A program made the translations under genes and the position numbers. A model generated the notes under the pieces. It made no database searches. It saw only the letters and a program-made list of their open reading frames with translations, and was not told where the DNA came from. A stretch of 64,000 nucleotides of DNA, from the NCBI GenBank assembly GCA_900112785.1, contig FONB01000017.1:1-64000 (forward strand). The letters are read 5' to 3'. Each line of letters starts with the position of its first letter. Within the stretch, counting starts at the first letter, position 1. This document shows positions 1-8,827 of this stretch, piece by piece. Source of the stretch: Phytobacter palmae. GTDB taxonomy: Bacteria > Pseudomonadota > Gammaproteobacteria > Enterobacterales > Enterobacteriaceae.

Positions 1-36
1 GCTAACCGGTACTAATGAACCGTGAGGCTTAACCTT
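1..36 (+). rRNA. rrl: 23S rRNA, 3' end (partial)
   Basis: The first 36 bases match the conserved 3' terminus of enterobacterial 23S rRNA, ending in the usual GGCTTAACCTT. The rest of the gene lies before the window. Followed by a 5S gene and two tRNAs, this is the distal end of an rrnC-type operon. Confidence 0.93.
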
Positions 37-222
37 ACAACGCCGAAGATGTTTTGGCGTGAGAGACGATTTTCAGCTCAGATTCAGAGTCCGAAGGATT
101 TTGCGCTGAGACAAGGCGGCAAACGAAGAAAAGGAAGGAGCATACTGAGGTATGTGACTGACTTTACGAGAGCAGCCAACGCAGTATCAGTGCGAAAGAC
201 ACAGGACAGAGCACAAAGAATT
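37..222 (+). other. 23S-5S internal transcribed spacer (long form)
   Basis: A spacer of about 186 bases separates the 23S end from the 5S start. From memory the E. coli K-12 spacer is about 92 bases. The first part, up to roughly position 80, resembles the usual spacer; the middle and end are extra. A weak open frame crossing it is not a gene. RNase III and RNase E processing of the transcript would occur here. Confidence 0.75.
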
Positions 223-342
223 TGCCTGGCGGCTTTAGCGCGGTGGTCCCACCTGACCCCATGCCGAACTCAGAAGTGAAACGCCGTAGCGCCGATGGTA
301 GTGTGGGGTCTCCCCATGTGAGAGTAGGGAACTGCCAGGCAT
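223..342 (+). rRNA. rrf: 5S rRNA
   Basis: A 120-base segment starts with TGCCTGGCGG and ends with CTGCCAGGCAT, so the two ends pair as the terminal helix of 5S rRNA. The internal sequence is almost identical to E. coli 5S rRNA. It differs near position 234 (CTTTAG in place of CCGTAG). It is a component of the large ribosomal subunit. Confidence 0.98.
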
Positions 343-395
343 CAAATTAAGAAGTAAACCGGTGCATCAATCCGGTGGTTACAGAAGTATTCGGT

Positions 396-472
396 GGAGC
401 GGTAGTTCAGTCGGTTAGAATACCTGCCTGTCACGCAGGGGGTCGCGGGTTCGAGTCCCGTCCGTTCCGCCA
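396..472 (+). tRNA. aspT: tRNA-Asp (GTC)
   Basis: A 77-base cloverleaf with encoded CCA, anticodon GTC at 430-432 and a normal T-loop (GTTCGAGTC). It essentially matches E. coli aspT. It is distal in the rRNA operon and so co-transcribed with it. Confidence 0.97.
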
Positions 473-480
473 CCCTATTT

Positions 481-556
481 AGGGGCGTAGTTCAATTGGT
501 AGAGCACCGGTCTCCAAAACCGGGTGTTGGGAGTTCGAGTCTCTCCGCCCCTGCCA
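481..556 (+). tRNA. trpT: tRNA-Trp (CCA)
   Basis: A 76-base cloverleaf with encoded CCA end and anticodon CCA at 514-516, essentially identical to E. coli trpT. The Asp-Trp order at the distal end of the operon identifies it as rrnC-type. A strong terminator follows at once. Confidence 0.97.
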
Positions 557-563
557 GAAAAAT

Positions 564-598
564 AAAAATCCTTTGCTCAGGCAAAGGATTTTTTTTTG
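564..598 (+). terminator. rRNA operon terminator
   Basis: An inverted repeat, AATCCTTTGC / GCAAAGGATT, with a 4-base loop is followed by a run of nine T. This is a classical intrinsic terminator closing the rRNA-tRNA operon. Confidence 0.9.
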
Positions 599-654
599 CT
601 TTTTTTCTGACAAACAGTTGAAACGCATCCGCGTCGCCAGCGGATGCACCGCTT

Positions 655-1476
655 TTATTCCATTACCTTTATTTTCAATAATTCGCGAATCTGGTTTTGC
701 TTATCGCTATTCTGTAACCAGATAGCATAAAGTGGTCGGGATAACGTCGTACTATCGACCACAATATGCAGGCCACTCCTTTGCTGCGCCCATGACACGG
801 GTAACCACGCACACCCATTTAATAGTGTCAGTTGCTGATGAGCGACCTCTGCTGAACTGGTGGTTAATGTTGGGACATCGTCGCTGCCGATCAATTCTGA
901 TTCATGTTGCTGAAAATCCGGCCCCCATTCCAGACGCAAGTAATTTAACTGTGACTTCGTTTTTTCGGGCGTCGAGCAATAGAGGCCAAGTGTAAAATGT
1001 CCTAATAACTGGCTGCTAAATTCGTCCATTTTGGGCGTTTCTGTCGTGATCAGGAGATCAAGTTGGCGCTCATGTAACTGTTTAACCAGTGATTGTCGCT
1101 GTGCAATTCGCGCTTCAAATTGCAAACTTTCTTCGAGTTGATAAAGCCTTCCAAGCCAGTCGCTAAGCATGCATTCCCATAGCGAGGCACTTGCACCGAT
1201 AGAAAATTGATTGTGCCTTGATGTATGGGCAACCTCTTTGCGTGCCGCCTGCCAGGTGTTCATCAGAGTTTCGGCATAGGGGAGAAGTTTTTCTCCGGCC
1301 GCCGTCAGGCGGATATTGTTGCGATGACGAGTGAAAAGATTCACACCAAGCTGGTTTTCTAACTGACGAATACGAAAGCTCACGGCTGACTGGGTCAAAT
1401 AGAGTGCTTCAGCTGCACGCCCGAAGTGGCGAGTTCGGCTGACTTCCAGGAAAGTTTTTAGCAATTCCGTATCCAC
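655..1476 (-). CDS. hdfR: LysR-type regulator HdfR
   Basis: A 273-residue LysR-family regulator. E. coli HdfR represses flhDC, the flagellar master operon, and activates gltBD. The N-terminal winged helix-turn-helix (about residues 1-60, with the [14 protein letters not shown] recognition segment) is nearly identical to E. coli HdfR. The C-terminal effector-binding domain is more divergent and slightly shorter (E. coli about 279 residues). The start is GTG at 1474-1476, with a GGAG ribosome site seven bases upstream. It is divergent from maoP, as in E. coli. Confidence 0.93.
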   Translation of the reverse strand: MDTELLKTFLEVSRTRHFGRAAEALYLTQSAVSFRIRQLENQLGVNLFTRHRNNIRLTAAGEKLLPYAETLMNTWQAARKEVAHTSRHNQFSIGASASLWECMLSDWLGRLYQLEESLQFEARIAQRQSLVKQLHERQLDLLITTETPKMDEFSSQLLGHFTLGLYCSTPEKTKSQLNYLRLEWGPDFQQHESELIGSDDVPTLTTSSAEVAHQQLTLLNGCAWLPVSWAQQRSGLHIVVDSTTLSRPLYAIWLQNSDKQNQIRELLKIKVME

Positions 1477-1594
1477 AGGTTTCTCCGCAAAATTATTTGT
1501 CGTAATGATTTAAATGTTTTGTTTTACACTCTGTCAAGCGTAACTAATACTCCGCGCCATAAATAGCTCGGCCAAAGAATTAGGAGCGTGCAGG

Positions 1595-1933
1595 ATGGCG
1601 GAAAGCTTTACGACGACTAATCGTTTTTTTGACAACAAACATTATCCGCGCGGGTTTTCCCGTCATGGTGATTTCACCATCAAAGAAGCTCAGCTGCTTG
1701 AGCGTCACGGTTATGCTTTCAACGAGCTGGATCTCGGTAAGCGTGAACCGACCACTGAAGAAGAAATCCGTTTCGTCGCGGTATGTCGCGGCGAACGCGA
1801 GCCAGATACCGAAGCAGAACGCGTCTGGTCTAAGTATATGTCACGCATTAAGCGTCCAAAGCGTTTTCATACCCTGTCAGGCGGTAAACCGCAGATGGAA
1901 GGGAATGAGGACTACACGGATTCTGACGACTAA
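1595..1933 (+). CDS. maoP: Macrodomain Ori protein MaoP
   Basis: A 112-residue small acidic protein (formerly YifE, DUF413), almost identical to E. coli MaoP. In E. coli MaoP acts with the cis site maoS, in the hdfR-maoP intergenic region, to constrain long-range DNA mobility in the Ori macrodomain. The equivalent intergenic stretch here is 1477-1594. I could not pick out maoS by eye. The start is ATG at 1595. A terminator follows immediately. Confidence 0.93.
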   Translation: MAESFTTTNRFFDNKHYPRGFSRHGDFTIKEAQLLERHGYAFNELDLGKREPTTEEEIRFVAVCRGEREPDTEAERVWSKYMSRIKRPKRFHTLSGGKPQMEGNEDYTDSDD

Positions 1934-1959
1934 AAAAAGGGGCTACGGCCCCTTTTTTA
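1933..1959. terminator. Bidirectional terminator between maoP and yifB
   Basis: AAAAAAGGGGC, loop TACG, GCCCCTTTTTT forms a symmetrical hairpin with an A tract before and a T tract after. It can stop transcription from maoP and, on the other strand, from yifB. Confidence 0.85.
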
Positions 1960-3483
1960 TCCCAACATTTTCTGCAAATGGATGAGCAGCCTGTCGATGG
2001 CGCGATAGCTAAGCGCTTCCTGTAGGTGGTCGCGCTGAATACTTTCCGCGCCTTCCAGATCGGCGATGCTTCTTCCTACTTTTAACAAACGCTGCCAGGC
2101 CCGTACAGAAAGGCCAAGTCGCACAAGTGTTTCTTCCAGCCACTGTCCATCAGCTTGCGTGAGAACGCAAAATTCCTTCATCTCGCTGTTTTCCAGTAAC
2201 GCATTAAGCTTCCCTTGCCGTTGGTACTGTCGTTCTTGTGCAACCATAACCCGTGTACGCACGATGCTGCTCCTTTCGCTGTCATGTTGGTTGTGACTCA
2301 GCATACCAGGCGGGAGGAGTGGGATCTCAAGCGACAGGTCGAAGCGGTCAAGAAATGGCCCAGACAGGCGTCCAAGGTAGCGCAGTGTCTGTTCCGGCGT
2401 GCTGCGGTTATGGTTCCCTTGATAATGCCCCGTTGGGCTGGGATTCATGGCGGCAATAAGTTGAAAACGGGCCGGATAAGTGACTTTCGCCCTCGTACGG
2501 GAAATATGAATCTGCCCTGACTCGATGGGTTCACGCAATGCGTCCAGCACACGACGCTCAAATTCAGGGAGTTCATCGAGAAACAACACGCCGTTATGGG
2601 CCAGCGAGATTTCTCCGGGGCCCGGTATTGCGCCACCGCCGACCATGGCCGTAAGTGAGGCACTATGATGCGGTGCGCGAAAGGGTCTCTGTCGCCATTG
2701 ACGTATCAAGCCAGAGGTATTCACCAGACTCAGTATTGCTGCGCTTTCCAGTGCCTCCTGATTGCTCAGAGGCGGCAACAATCCACCAAGCCGGCTGGCG
2801 AGCATGGTTTTACCTGTCCCCGGTGGACCGATCAGTAATAAGTTATGCCCGCCGGCAGCTGTAATCTCCAGCGCGCGTTTACCTTGATCCTGGCCGATGA
2901 TATCGCTGAGATCATGTTGCGCTGTATCCGGGTCATTGCTGATGAAATGAGGAGATGGCGGAGATAATTCATGTTTGCCTTCAAGAAAGGCGCAGACAGC
3001 CTGTAAATGCTCAGCAATATAACAATCTTGCGTTCCCGTAAGGCTCACCTCGGCTTCGTTCTCAGCCGCGACAATTATGGTCCTGCCAGCTTTGATTGCC
3101 TCCATGGCACTGGATATTGCCCCGGGAACACCACGGAGCGCCCCTGTAAGGGCCAATTCACCGACGAACTCAAACTGATTAAGGTGGTTAGTCTGCAATT
3201 GCTCAGAAGCTGCGAGAAGCGCAATTGCGATAGGTAAATCATATCGCCCTCCCTCCTTCGGAAGATCCGCCGGTGCCAGGTTGATCGTGATCTTTTTCGC
3301 GGGGAATTCGTAGCCGCTATTGATGATTGCGCTACGTACGCGGTCCCGTGCTTCCTTCACCGTTGTTTCCGGTAAACCGACCATTGTCAGGCCGGGAAGA
3401 CCGTTGCTTATATGCACCTCAACGGTGATTAACGGCGCACAAACTCCCAGCGCTGCACGCGTGTAAATAACCGACAACGTCAT
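1957..3483 (-). CDS. yifB: YifB/ComM-family AAA+ ATPase
   Basis: A 508-residue magnesium-chelatase-like AAA+ ATPase, orthologous to E. coli YifB and related to ComM, a hexameric helicase that promotes branch migration during natural transformation in Vibrio and Haemophilus. An N-terminal ChlI-type domain (TVKEARDRVRSAI, about 41-53) precedes Walker A GPPGTGKT at 219-226 and Walker B LFLDELPEF at about 300-308. The start is ATG at 3481-3483 with GGAGGTG upstream. An upstream in-frame start adds 54 residues unlike the family and was not used. It is divergent from the ilv operon. Confidence 0.93.
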   Translation of the reverse strand: MTLSVIYTRAALGVCAPLITVEVHISNGLPGLTMVGLPETTVKEARDRVRSAIINSGYEFPAKKITINLAPADLPKEGGRYDLPIAIALLAASEQLQTNHLNQFEFVGELALTGALRGVPGAISSAMEAIKAGRTIIVAAENEAEVSLTGTQDCYIAEHLQAVCAFLEGKHELSPPSPHFISNDPDTAQHDLSDIIGQDQGKRALEITAAGGHNLLLIGPPGTGKTMLASRLGGLLPPLSNQEALESAAILSLVNTSGLIRQWRQRPFRAPHHSASLTAMVGGGAIPGPGEISLAHNGVLFLDELPEFERRVLDALREPIESGQIHISRTRAKVTYPARFQLIAAMNPSPTGHYQGNHNRSTPEQTLRYLGRLSGPFLDRFDLSLEIPLLPPGMLSHNQHDSERSSIVRTRVMVAQERQYQRQGKLNALLENSEMKEFCVLTQADGQWLEETLVRLGLSVRAWQRLLKVGRSIADLEGAESIQRDHLQEALSYRAIDRLLIHLQKMLG

Positions 3484-3752
3484 AACACCTCCTTGTGGAA
3501 GGTAAGTATGCGGGGCAAATGGACTTTCCCTTCCTGAAAAAAAGAGGATTTGCGCGCAGGCTTCCACACTTTTTAGGACATTGCAGACGATGTATTTTTT
3601 TCTGGAATTCTTCTCGCATGTTACGGCTACATGCCCAAAAGTCATGCCGATGTTGAAAAAATGAAATTATTTCATTTAACTTTTTCTTTATAAAAAACAA
3701 TGCGTTTTATTGATATTTTTTTGCTGACAAAAAAACACGTCATAAAAAAATC

Positions 3753-3780
3753 TTGTGTCATGTCTCATATCTGTGATAAC
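3753..3780 (+). promoter_or_regulatory. Probable ilvGp2-type promoter
   Basis: TTGTGT at 3753-3758 and GATAAC at 3775-3780 with a 16-base spacer could be the -35 and -10 of the promoter feeding the ilvL leader, whose ATG is 44 bases further on. Very A/T-rich DNA upstream (3655-3750) fits the IHF-bound activating region known in E. coli. The assignment is by position and rough consensus only. Confidence 0.45.
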
Positions 3781-3823
3781 TCTTTAGGCATTCCTTCGAA
3801 CATGAAGCCAGAAAGTACAGAAA

Positions 3824-3922
3824 ATGACAGCCCTTCTACGAGTGATTAGCCTGATTGTGATTAGCGTGGTGGTGATTATTATCCCACCGTGCGGGGCTGC
3901 ACTTGGACGAGGAAAGGCTTAA
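3824..3922 (+). CDS. ilvL: ilv operon leader peptide IlvL
   Basis: A 32-residue leader peptide, nearly identical to E. coli IlvL. It starts MTALLRVISL and is packed with Ile, Val and Leu codons: four Val, six Ile and four Leu codons within the first 20 codons. Ribosome stalling on these codons under shortage of charged tRNAs prevents formation of the downstream terminator, giving multivalent attenuation of ilvGMEDA. ATG is at 3824 and TAA at 3920. Confidence 0.96.
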   Translation: MTALLRVISLIVISVVVIIIPPCGAALGRGKA

Positions 3923-3945
3923 AAATCAAGCCTTAACGAGCTAAG

Positions 3946-3977
3946 ACCCCCGCACCGAAAGGTCCGGGGGTTTTTTT
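3946..3977 (+). terminator. ilvGMEDA attenuator
   Basis: A GC-rich hairpin, ACCCCCG...CC GAAA GG...CCGGGGGT, is followed by seven T. It lies 23 bases after the ilvL stop, exactly as the E. coli ilv attenuator. Readthrough depends on ribosome position on ilvL. Confidence 0.95.
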
Positions 3978-4008
3978 ATGACCTAAAAACATAAACGAGG
4001 AGCAGAGG

Positions 4009-4059
4009 ATGAGTAATAGCACAAAATTCTGTTTCTCCCGATTTACGGCGGGGAACTAA
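4009..4059 (+). CDS. ilvX: Small protein IlvX
   Basis: A 16-residue frame, [16 protein letters not shown], matches the small protein IlvX annotated in E. coli K-12 ([12 protein letters not shown]...), with only a few substitutions. A GAGGAGCAGAGG ribosome site precedes ATG 4009. The stop TAA (4057) is two bases before the ilvG start, so translation is probably coupled to ilvG. Its function is unknown. Conservation at protein level suggests real translation. Confidence 0.8.
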   Translation: MSNSTKFCFSRFTAGN

Positions 4060-4061
4060 CT

Positions 4062-5708
4062 ATGAATGGCGCACAGTGGGTAGTACATGCGTTGCGGGCA
4101 CAGCAGGTTGATACGGTCTTTGGGTATCCTGGTGGCGCAATTATGCCGGTTTACGATGCATTGTATGACGGCGGCGTGGAACACCTGTTGTGCCGGCATG
4201 AGCAGGGGGCGGCTATGGCGGCTATCGGCTATGCGCGCTCGACGGGTAAAACCGGTGTGTGTATCGCCACGTCTGGTCCGGGAGCAACTAATCTCATCAC
4301 GGGGCTGGCGGATGCGCTGCTGGATTCTGTTCCTGTAGTCGCCATTACCGGCCAGGTTGCTGCGCCGTTCATTGGTACCGACGCCTTCCAGGAGGTGGAC
4401 GTTCTCGGTTTGTCGCTGGCCTGTACTAAACACAGTTTTCTGGTGCAGTCTCTGGAGGAGTTGCCGCGCGTGATTGCCGAAGCTTTCCAGGTGGCAAACT
4501 CAGGCCGTCCTGGCCCGGTTCTCGTTGATATCCCTAAAGATATCCAATTAGCCTCCGGTGATCTGGAACCGCATTTTTCCACCGTTGTAGATGAGTTCAT
4601 CTTCCCGCATGATGAAGTGGCGCAGGCCCGTCAGATGCTGGCTCAGTCCAAAAAACCGATGCTGTACGCAGGCGGCGGGGTAGGAATGGCGCAGGCGGTT
4701 CCGGCACTGCGTGAATTCCTTTCTACTACACAGATGCCAGTAACTTGCACGCTTAAAGGTCTGGGTGCGGTTGAAGATAGCTATCCATGGTATCTCGGCA
4801 TGCTGGGGATGCATGGCACCAAAGCCGCGAACCTGGCGGTGCAGGAGTGCGATCTGTTGATCGCCGTGGGCGCACGCTTTGATGATCGTGTAACCGGCAA
4901 ACTGAACACCTTTGCTCCTGATGCAAAAGTTATCCATATGGATATCGATCCGGCAGAAATTAACAAATTGCGTCAGGCACATATCAGCTTGCAAGGCGAT
5001 TTGAATGCGTTACTGCCAGCATTGCAACAGGATCTGGAGATTAACGAATGGCGCCAGTTTAATGCCGAGATGCGTAGAGAGTTTGCCTGGCGTTATGATC
5101 ATCCCGGTGATGCGATTTACGCACCGCTGTTGTTAAAACAGCTGTCAGATCGTAAACCCGCCGACAGCGTAGTAACCACCGATGTGGGTCAGCACCAAAT
5201 GTGGTCCGCTCAGCATATGACCTATACTCGCCCGGAGAATTTCATTACTTCCAGTGGCTTAGGCACAATGGGTTTTGGTCTGCCAGCCGCTGTAGGAGCA
5301 CAGGTGGCCCGTCCTGATGATACGGTAATCTGTATCTCCGGTGACGGTTCCTTCATGATGAATGTTCAGGAACTTGGCACCGTAAAACGCAAGCAGTTAC
5401 CGCTGAAAATCGTATTACTGGATAATCAGCGTTTAGGGATGGTTCGCCAGTGGCAGCAGTTATTCTTCAACGAACGTTATAGCGAAACAACGCTTACCGA
5501 TAACCCCGATTTCCTCGTTCTGGCCAGCGCCTTCGGCATTCCCGGCCAGCACATCACCCGTAAAGACCAGGTTGAAGCGGCTCTCGACACCATGCTGTCC
5601 TGCGAGGGGCCTTACCTGCTTCATGTCTCAATTGACGAGCTTGAGAATGTCTGGCCGTTGGTACCGCCAGGTGCCAGTAATGCAGAAATGCTGGAGAAAT
5701 TATCATGA
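4062..5708 (+). CDS. ilvG: Acetolactate synthase II large subunit IlvG
   Basis: A 548-residue thiamine-diphosphate enzyme that condenses pyruvate with pyruvate or 2-ketobutyrate, the first common step of Val/Leu/Ile synthesis. The catalytic Glu is E47 (RHEQGAA). The C-terminal ThDP/Mg motif begins [12 protein letters not shown]. Unlike E. coli K-12, where ilvG is frameshifted, this copy is intact and full length, so the valine-resistant isozyme II should be functional. It overlaps ilvM by four bases (ATGA). Confidence 0.97.
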   Translation: MNGAQWVVHALRAQQVDTVFGYPGGAIMPVYDALYDGGVEHLLCRHEQGAAMAAIGYARSTGKTGVCIATSGPGATNLITGLADALLDSVPVVAITGQVAAPFIGTDAFQEVDVLGLSLACTKHSFLVQSLEELPRVIAEAFQVANSGRPGPVLVDIPKDIQLASGDLEPHFSTVVDEFIFPHDEVAQARQMLAQSKKPMLYAGGGVGMAQAVPALREFLSTTQMPVTCTLKGLGAVEDSYPWYLGMLGMHGTKAANLAVQECDLLIAVGARFDDRVTGKLNTFAPDAKVIHMDIDPAEINKLRQAHISLQGDLNALLPALQQDLEINEWRQFNAEMRREFAWRYDHPGDAIYAPLLLKQLSDRKPADSVVTTDVGQHQMWSAQHMTYTRPENFITSSGLGTMGFGLPAAVGAQVARPDDTVICISGDGSFMMNVQELGTVKRKQLPLKIVLLDNQRLGMVRQWQQLFFNERYSETTLTDNPDFLVLASAFGIPGQHITRKDQVEAALDTMLSCEGPYLLHVSIDELENVWPLVPPGASNAEMLEKLS

Positions 5709-5968
5709 TGCAACATCAGGTCGCCGTGCAGGCCCGCTTCAACCCGGAAACGTTAGAACGTGTATTGCGTGTGGTGCGCCACCGTGGCTTTCAGGTTTGC
5801 TCAATGAACATGGAAGCGGCTACCGACGCGCAGAATATAAATATTGAATTGACCGTTGCCAGCCCGCGCCCCGTCGAATTACTGTTTAGCCAGCTAAGCA
5901 AACTGGTCGATGTCGCCCGGGTTGATATCCAGCAATGTACAACATCATCACAACAGATCCGCGCCTGA
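5705..5968 (+). CDS. ilvM: Acetolactate synthase II small subunit IlvM
   Basis: An 87-residue ACT-domain regulatory subunit of acetolactate synthase II, needed for full activity of IlvG. It is very similar to E. coli IlvM ([23 protein letters not shown] region). The start ATG overlaps the ilvG stop, implying translational coupling and 1:1 synthesis. The isozyme is known to be insensitive to valine. Confidence 0.96.
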   Translation: MMQHQVAVQARFNPETLERVLRVVRHRGFQVCSMNMEAATDAQNINIELTVASPRPVELLFSQLSKLVDVARVDIQQCTTSSQQIRA

Positions 5969-5984
5969 GCGCAAAGGAATAAAA

Positions 5985-6914
5985 ATGACGACGAAAAAAG
6001 CTGATTACATTTGGTTCAATGGCGAGATGGTTCCGTGGGGAGAAGCGAAAGTTCATGTGATGTCCCACGCCCTGCATTACGGTACTTCCGTATTCGAAGG
6101 TATCCGTTGCTATGACTCGCACAAAGGACCGGTGGTGTTCCGTCATCGTGAGCACATGCAGCGTCTGCGTGATTCAGCCAAAATTTATCGCTTCCCGGTT
6201 TCTCAAAGCGTTGATGAACTGATGGAAGCCTGCCGTCAGGTGATCCGCAAAAACAACCTGACCAGCGCCTATATTCGTCCGTTGGTGTTTGTCGGTGATG
6301 TAGGTATGGGTGTTAATCCGCCTGATGGTTACACCACTGATGTGATCATTGCAGCTTTTCCGTGGGGTGCATACCTCGGCGCAGAAGCGTTGGATCAGGG
6401 GATCGACGCGATGGTTTCATCCTGGAACCGCGTTGCGCCTAACACTATTCCTACTGCGGCAAAAGCAGGCGGTAACTACCTTTCTTCTCTGCTGGTTGGC
6501 AGTGAAGCACGTCGTCACGGTTATCAGGAAGGCATTGCGCTGGATGTGAATGGTTATATTTCAGAGGGTGCGGGTGAAAACCTGTTTGAAGTGAAAGATG
6601 GCATCCTGTTCACTCCGCCATTTACCTCTTCCGCTCTGCCTGGCATCACCCGTGACGCTATCATCAAGCTGGCGAAAGACCTTGGTATTGAAGTTCGCGA
6701 GCAGACCCTGTCCCGCGAATCGCTGTACCTGGCCGATGAAGTGTTCATGTCCGGTACCGCAGCCGAAATCACGCCGGTTCGCAGCGTAGATGGTATTCAG
6801 GTGGGCGAAGGCCGCTGTGGTCCGGTCACCAAACGTATTCAGCAAGCATTCTTTGGCCTGTTTACCGGTGAAACCGAAGATAAATGGGGCTGGTTGGATC
6901 AGGTTAATAACTAA
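5985..6914 (+). CDS. ilvE: Branched-chain amino acid aminotransferase IlvE
   Basis: A 309-residue fold-type IV PLP aminotransferase that transfers the amino group of glutamate to the keto acids of Ile, Val and Leu. The PLP lysine is K160 in TAAKAGGNY. The start ATG 5985 has AAAGGA upstream and gives the same N-terminus (MTTKKADYIWFNGEMVPW) and length as E. coli. An upstream in-frame start inside ilvM was rejected. It is the third structural gene of the operon, 16 bases after ilvM. Confidence 0.97.
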   Translation: MTTKKADYIWFNGEMVPWGEAKVHVMSHALHYGTSVFEGIRCYDSHKGPVVFRHREHMQRLRDSAKIYRFPVSQSVDELMEACRQVIRKNNLTSAYIRPLVFVGDVGMGVNPPDGYTTDVIIAAFPWGAYLGAEALDQGIDAMVSSWNRVAPNTIPTAAKAGGNYLSSLLVGSEARRHGYQEGIALDVNGYISEGAGENLFEVKDGILFTPPFTSSALPGITRDAIIKLAKDLGIEVREQTLSRESLYLADEVFMSGTAAEITPVRSVDGIQVGEGRCGPVTKRIQQAFFGLFTGETEDKWGWLDQVNN

Positions 6915-6974
6915 GTATAAAAGATGGGGCGGCACGCAACGCCCCATTTAACAGAAACTGGGAGTAACTAAAGC

Positions 6975-8825
6975 ATGCCTAAGTACCGTTCCGCCACCAC
7001 CACCCACGGGCGTAATATGGCGGGTGCCCGCGCGCTGTGGCGCGCAACCGGGATGACAGACGCCGATTTCGGTAAGCCGATCATTGCTGTTGTGAACTCG
7101 TTTACCCAGTTCGTGCCGGGGCACGTGCACCTGCGCGATCTCGGTAAGCTGGTTGCTGAGCAAATTGAAGCCTCCGGCGGTGTGGCGAAAGAGTTTAATA
7201 CCATTGCCGTGGATGACGGGATCGCCATGGGGCACGGCGGCATGCTTTATTCACTGCCTTCGCGCGAACTGATCGCTGACTCCGTTGAGTATATGGTGAA
7301 CGCCCACTGCGCCGATGCCATGGTTTGCATCTCCAACTGTGACAAAATCACCCCAGGGATGCTGATGGCGTCGCTGCGCCTCAATATTCCGGTGATCTTC
7401 GTTTCCGGCGGCCCGATGGAAGCCGGCAAAACCAAGCTTTCCGATAAAATCATTAAGCTTGACCTGGTCGATGCGATGATTCAGGGCGCGGACCCGAAAG
7501 TGTCCGATTCACAGAGCGAACAAGTTGAACGCTCTGCCTGTCCGACCTGTGGCTCCTGCTCCGGTATGTTCACTGCTAACTCAATGAACTGCCTGACCGA
7601 AGCGCTGGGCCTGTCTCAGCCAGGCAATGGCTCGCTGCTGGCGACCCATGCCGATCGTAAAGAGCTGTTCCTCACCGCGGGCCAGCGTATCGTTGAGCTG
7701 ACCAAACGCTACTACGAGCAGGATGATGCCTCCGCGTTGCCGCGCAGCATCGCCAGTAAAGCGGCGTTTGAAAATGCCATGACCCTTGATATCGCCATGG
7801 GGGGCTCCACCAATACCGTGCTGCATCTGCTGGCGGCTGCGCAAGAGGCAGAAATCGATTTCACCATGAGTGATATCGACAAGCTGTCCCGTAAAGTGCC
7901 ACAGCTGTGTAAGGTTGCGCCGAGTACGCAGAAATACCATATGGAAGATGTGCATCGTGCTGGTGGCGTACTGGGTATCCTCGGTGAGCTGGATCGCGCA
8001 GGGTTGTTGAACCGCGACGTGAAAAACGTACTTGGTTTGACCCTGCCGCAGACGCTGGAGCAGTACGACATCACGGTAACCCAGGACGAGGCGGTGAAAA
8101 AAATGTTCCGCGCTGGTCCTGCGGGTATCCGTACAACTCAGGCCTTCTCGCAGGATTGCCGCTGGGATTCGCTGGATGATGATCGCGCTGAGGGCTGTAT
8201 TCGATCTCTGGAACATGCCTATAGCAAAGATGGCGGCCTGGCCGTTCTGTACGGCAACTTCGCTGAAAACGGCTGCATCGTAAAAACCGCAGGCGTGGAT
8301 GACAGCATCCTGAAATTCACCGGTCCGGCAAAAGTCTATGAAAGCCAGGATGAGGCGGTAGAAGCGATCCTCGGGGGCAAGGTTGTGGCGGGCGATGTTG
8401 TGGTTATCCGCTACGAGGGGCCAAAAGGTGGGCCGGGTATGCAGGAGATGCTGTATCCGACGACCTTCCTGAAATCCATGGGCCTTGGTAAAGCCTGTGC
8501 GCTGGTTACTGACGGTCGCTTCTCGGGCGGTACCTCTGGTCTCTCCATTGGTCACGTGTCTCCGGAAGCGGCGAGCGGCGGCAACATTGCCATCATTGAA
8601 GATGGCGACATGATTGCTATCGATATCCCAAATCGCGGTATTCAACTGCAACTGAGCGATGCCGAAATTGCGGCACGCCGTGAAGCGCAGGAAGCCCGTG
8701 GCGCCCAGGCCTGGACGCCGAAATCTCGCGAACGTCAGGTTTCCTTCGCGTTGCGTGCATACGCCAGCCTTGCCACCAGTGCAGATAAAGGCGCTGTGCG
8801 CGATAAATCTAAACTGGGTGGCTAA
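6975..8825 (+). CDS. ilvD: Dihydroxy-acid dehydratase IlvD
   Basis: A 616-residue Fe-S dehydratase. It converts 2,3-dihydroxy-isovalerate and 2,3-dihydroxy-3-methylvalerate to the corresponding keto acids. Cluster-binding cysteines are seen in [12 protein letters not shown] and in [12 protein letters not shown]. Length and sequence match the E. coli enzyme. GGGAG lies upstream of ATG 6975. The 60-base gap after ilvE contains a small hairpin (GGGGCG...CGCCCC) without a T run, so the operon continues through it. Confidence 0.97.
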   Translation: MPKYRSATTTHGRNMAGARALWRATGMTDADFGKPIIAVVNSFTQFVPGHVHLRDLGKLVAEQIEASGGVAKEFNTIAVDDGIAMGHGGMLYSLPSRELIADSVEYMVNAHCADAMVCISNCDKITPGMLMASLRLNIPVIFVSGGPMEAGKTKLSDKIIKLDLVDAMIQGADPKVSDSQSEQVERSACPTCGSCSGMFTANSMNCLTEALGLSQPGNGSLLATHADRKELFLTAGQRIVELTKRYYEQDDASALPRSIASKAAFENAMTLDIAMGGSTNTVLHLLAAAQEAEIDFTMSDIDKLSRKVPQLCKVAPSTQKYHMEDVHRAGGVLGILGELDRAGLLNRDVKNVLGLTLPQTLEQYDITVTQDEAVKKMFRAGPAGIRTTQAFSQDCRWDSLDDDRAEGCIRSLEHAYSKDGGLAVLYGNFAENGCIVKTAGVDDSILKFTGPAKVYESQDEAVEAILGGKVVAGDVVVIRYEGPKGGPGMQEMLYPTTFLKSMGLGKACALVTDGRFSGGTSGLSIGHVSPEAASGGNIAIIEDGDMIAIDIPNRGIQLQLSDAEIAARREAQEARGAQAWTPKSRERQVSFALRAYASLATSADKGAVRDKSKLGG

Positions 8826-8827
8826 TC

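Noticed and set aside
22-279. Open frame spanning the 23S end, spacer and 5S gene
   Set aside because: It runs through rRNA sequence and has no protein features.
3484-3645. 54-codon N-terminal extension of yifB
   Set aside because: The extension has no family similarity, and a GGAGGTG site sits just before the internal ATG at 3483.
7581-8651. Long 356-codon open frame antisense to ilvD
   Set aside because: It is an antisense shadow of a highly conserved gene with no family features or ribosome site.
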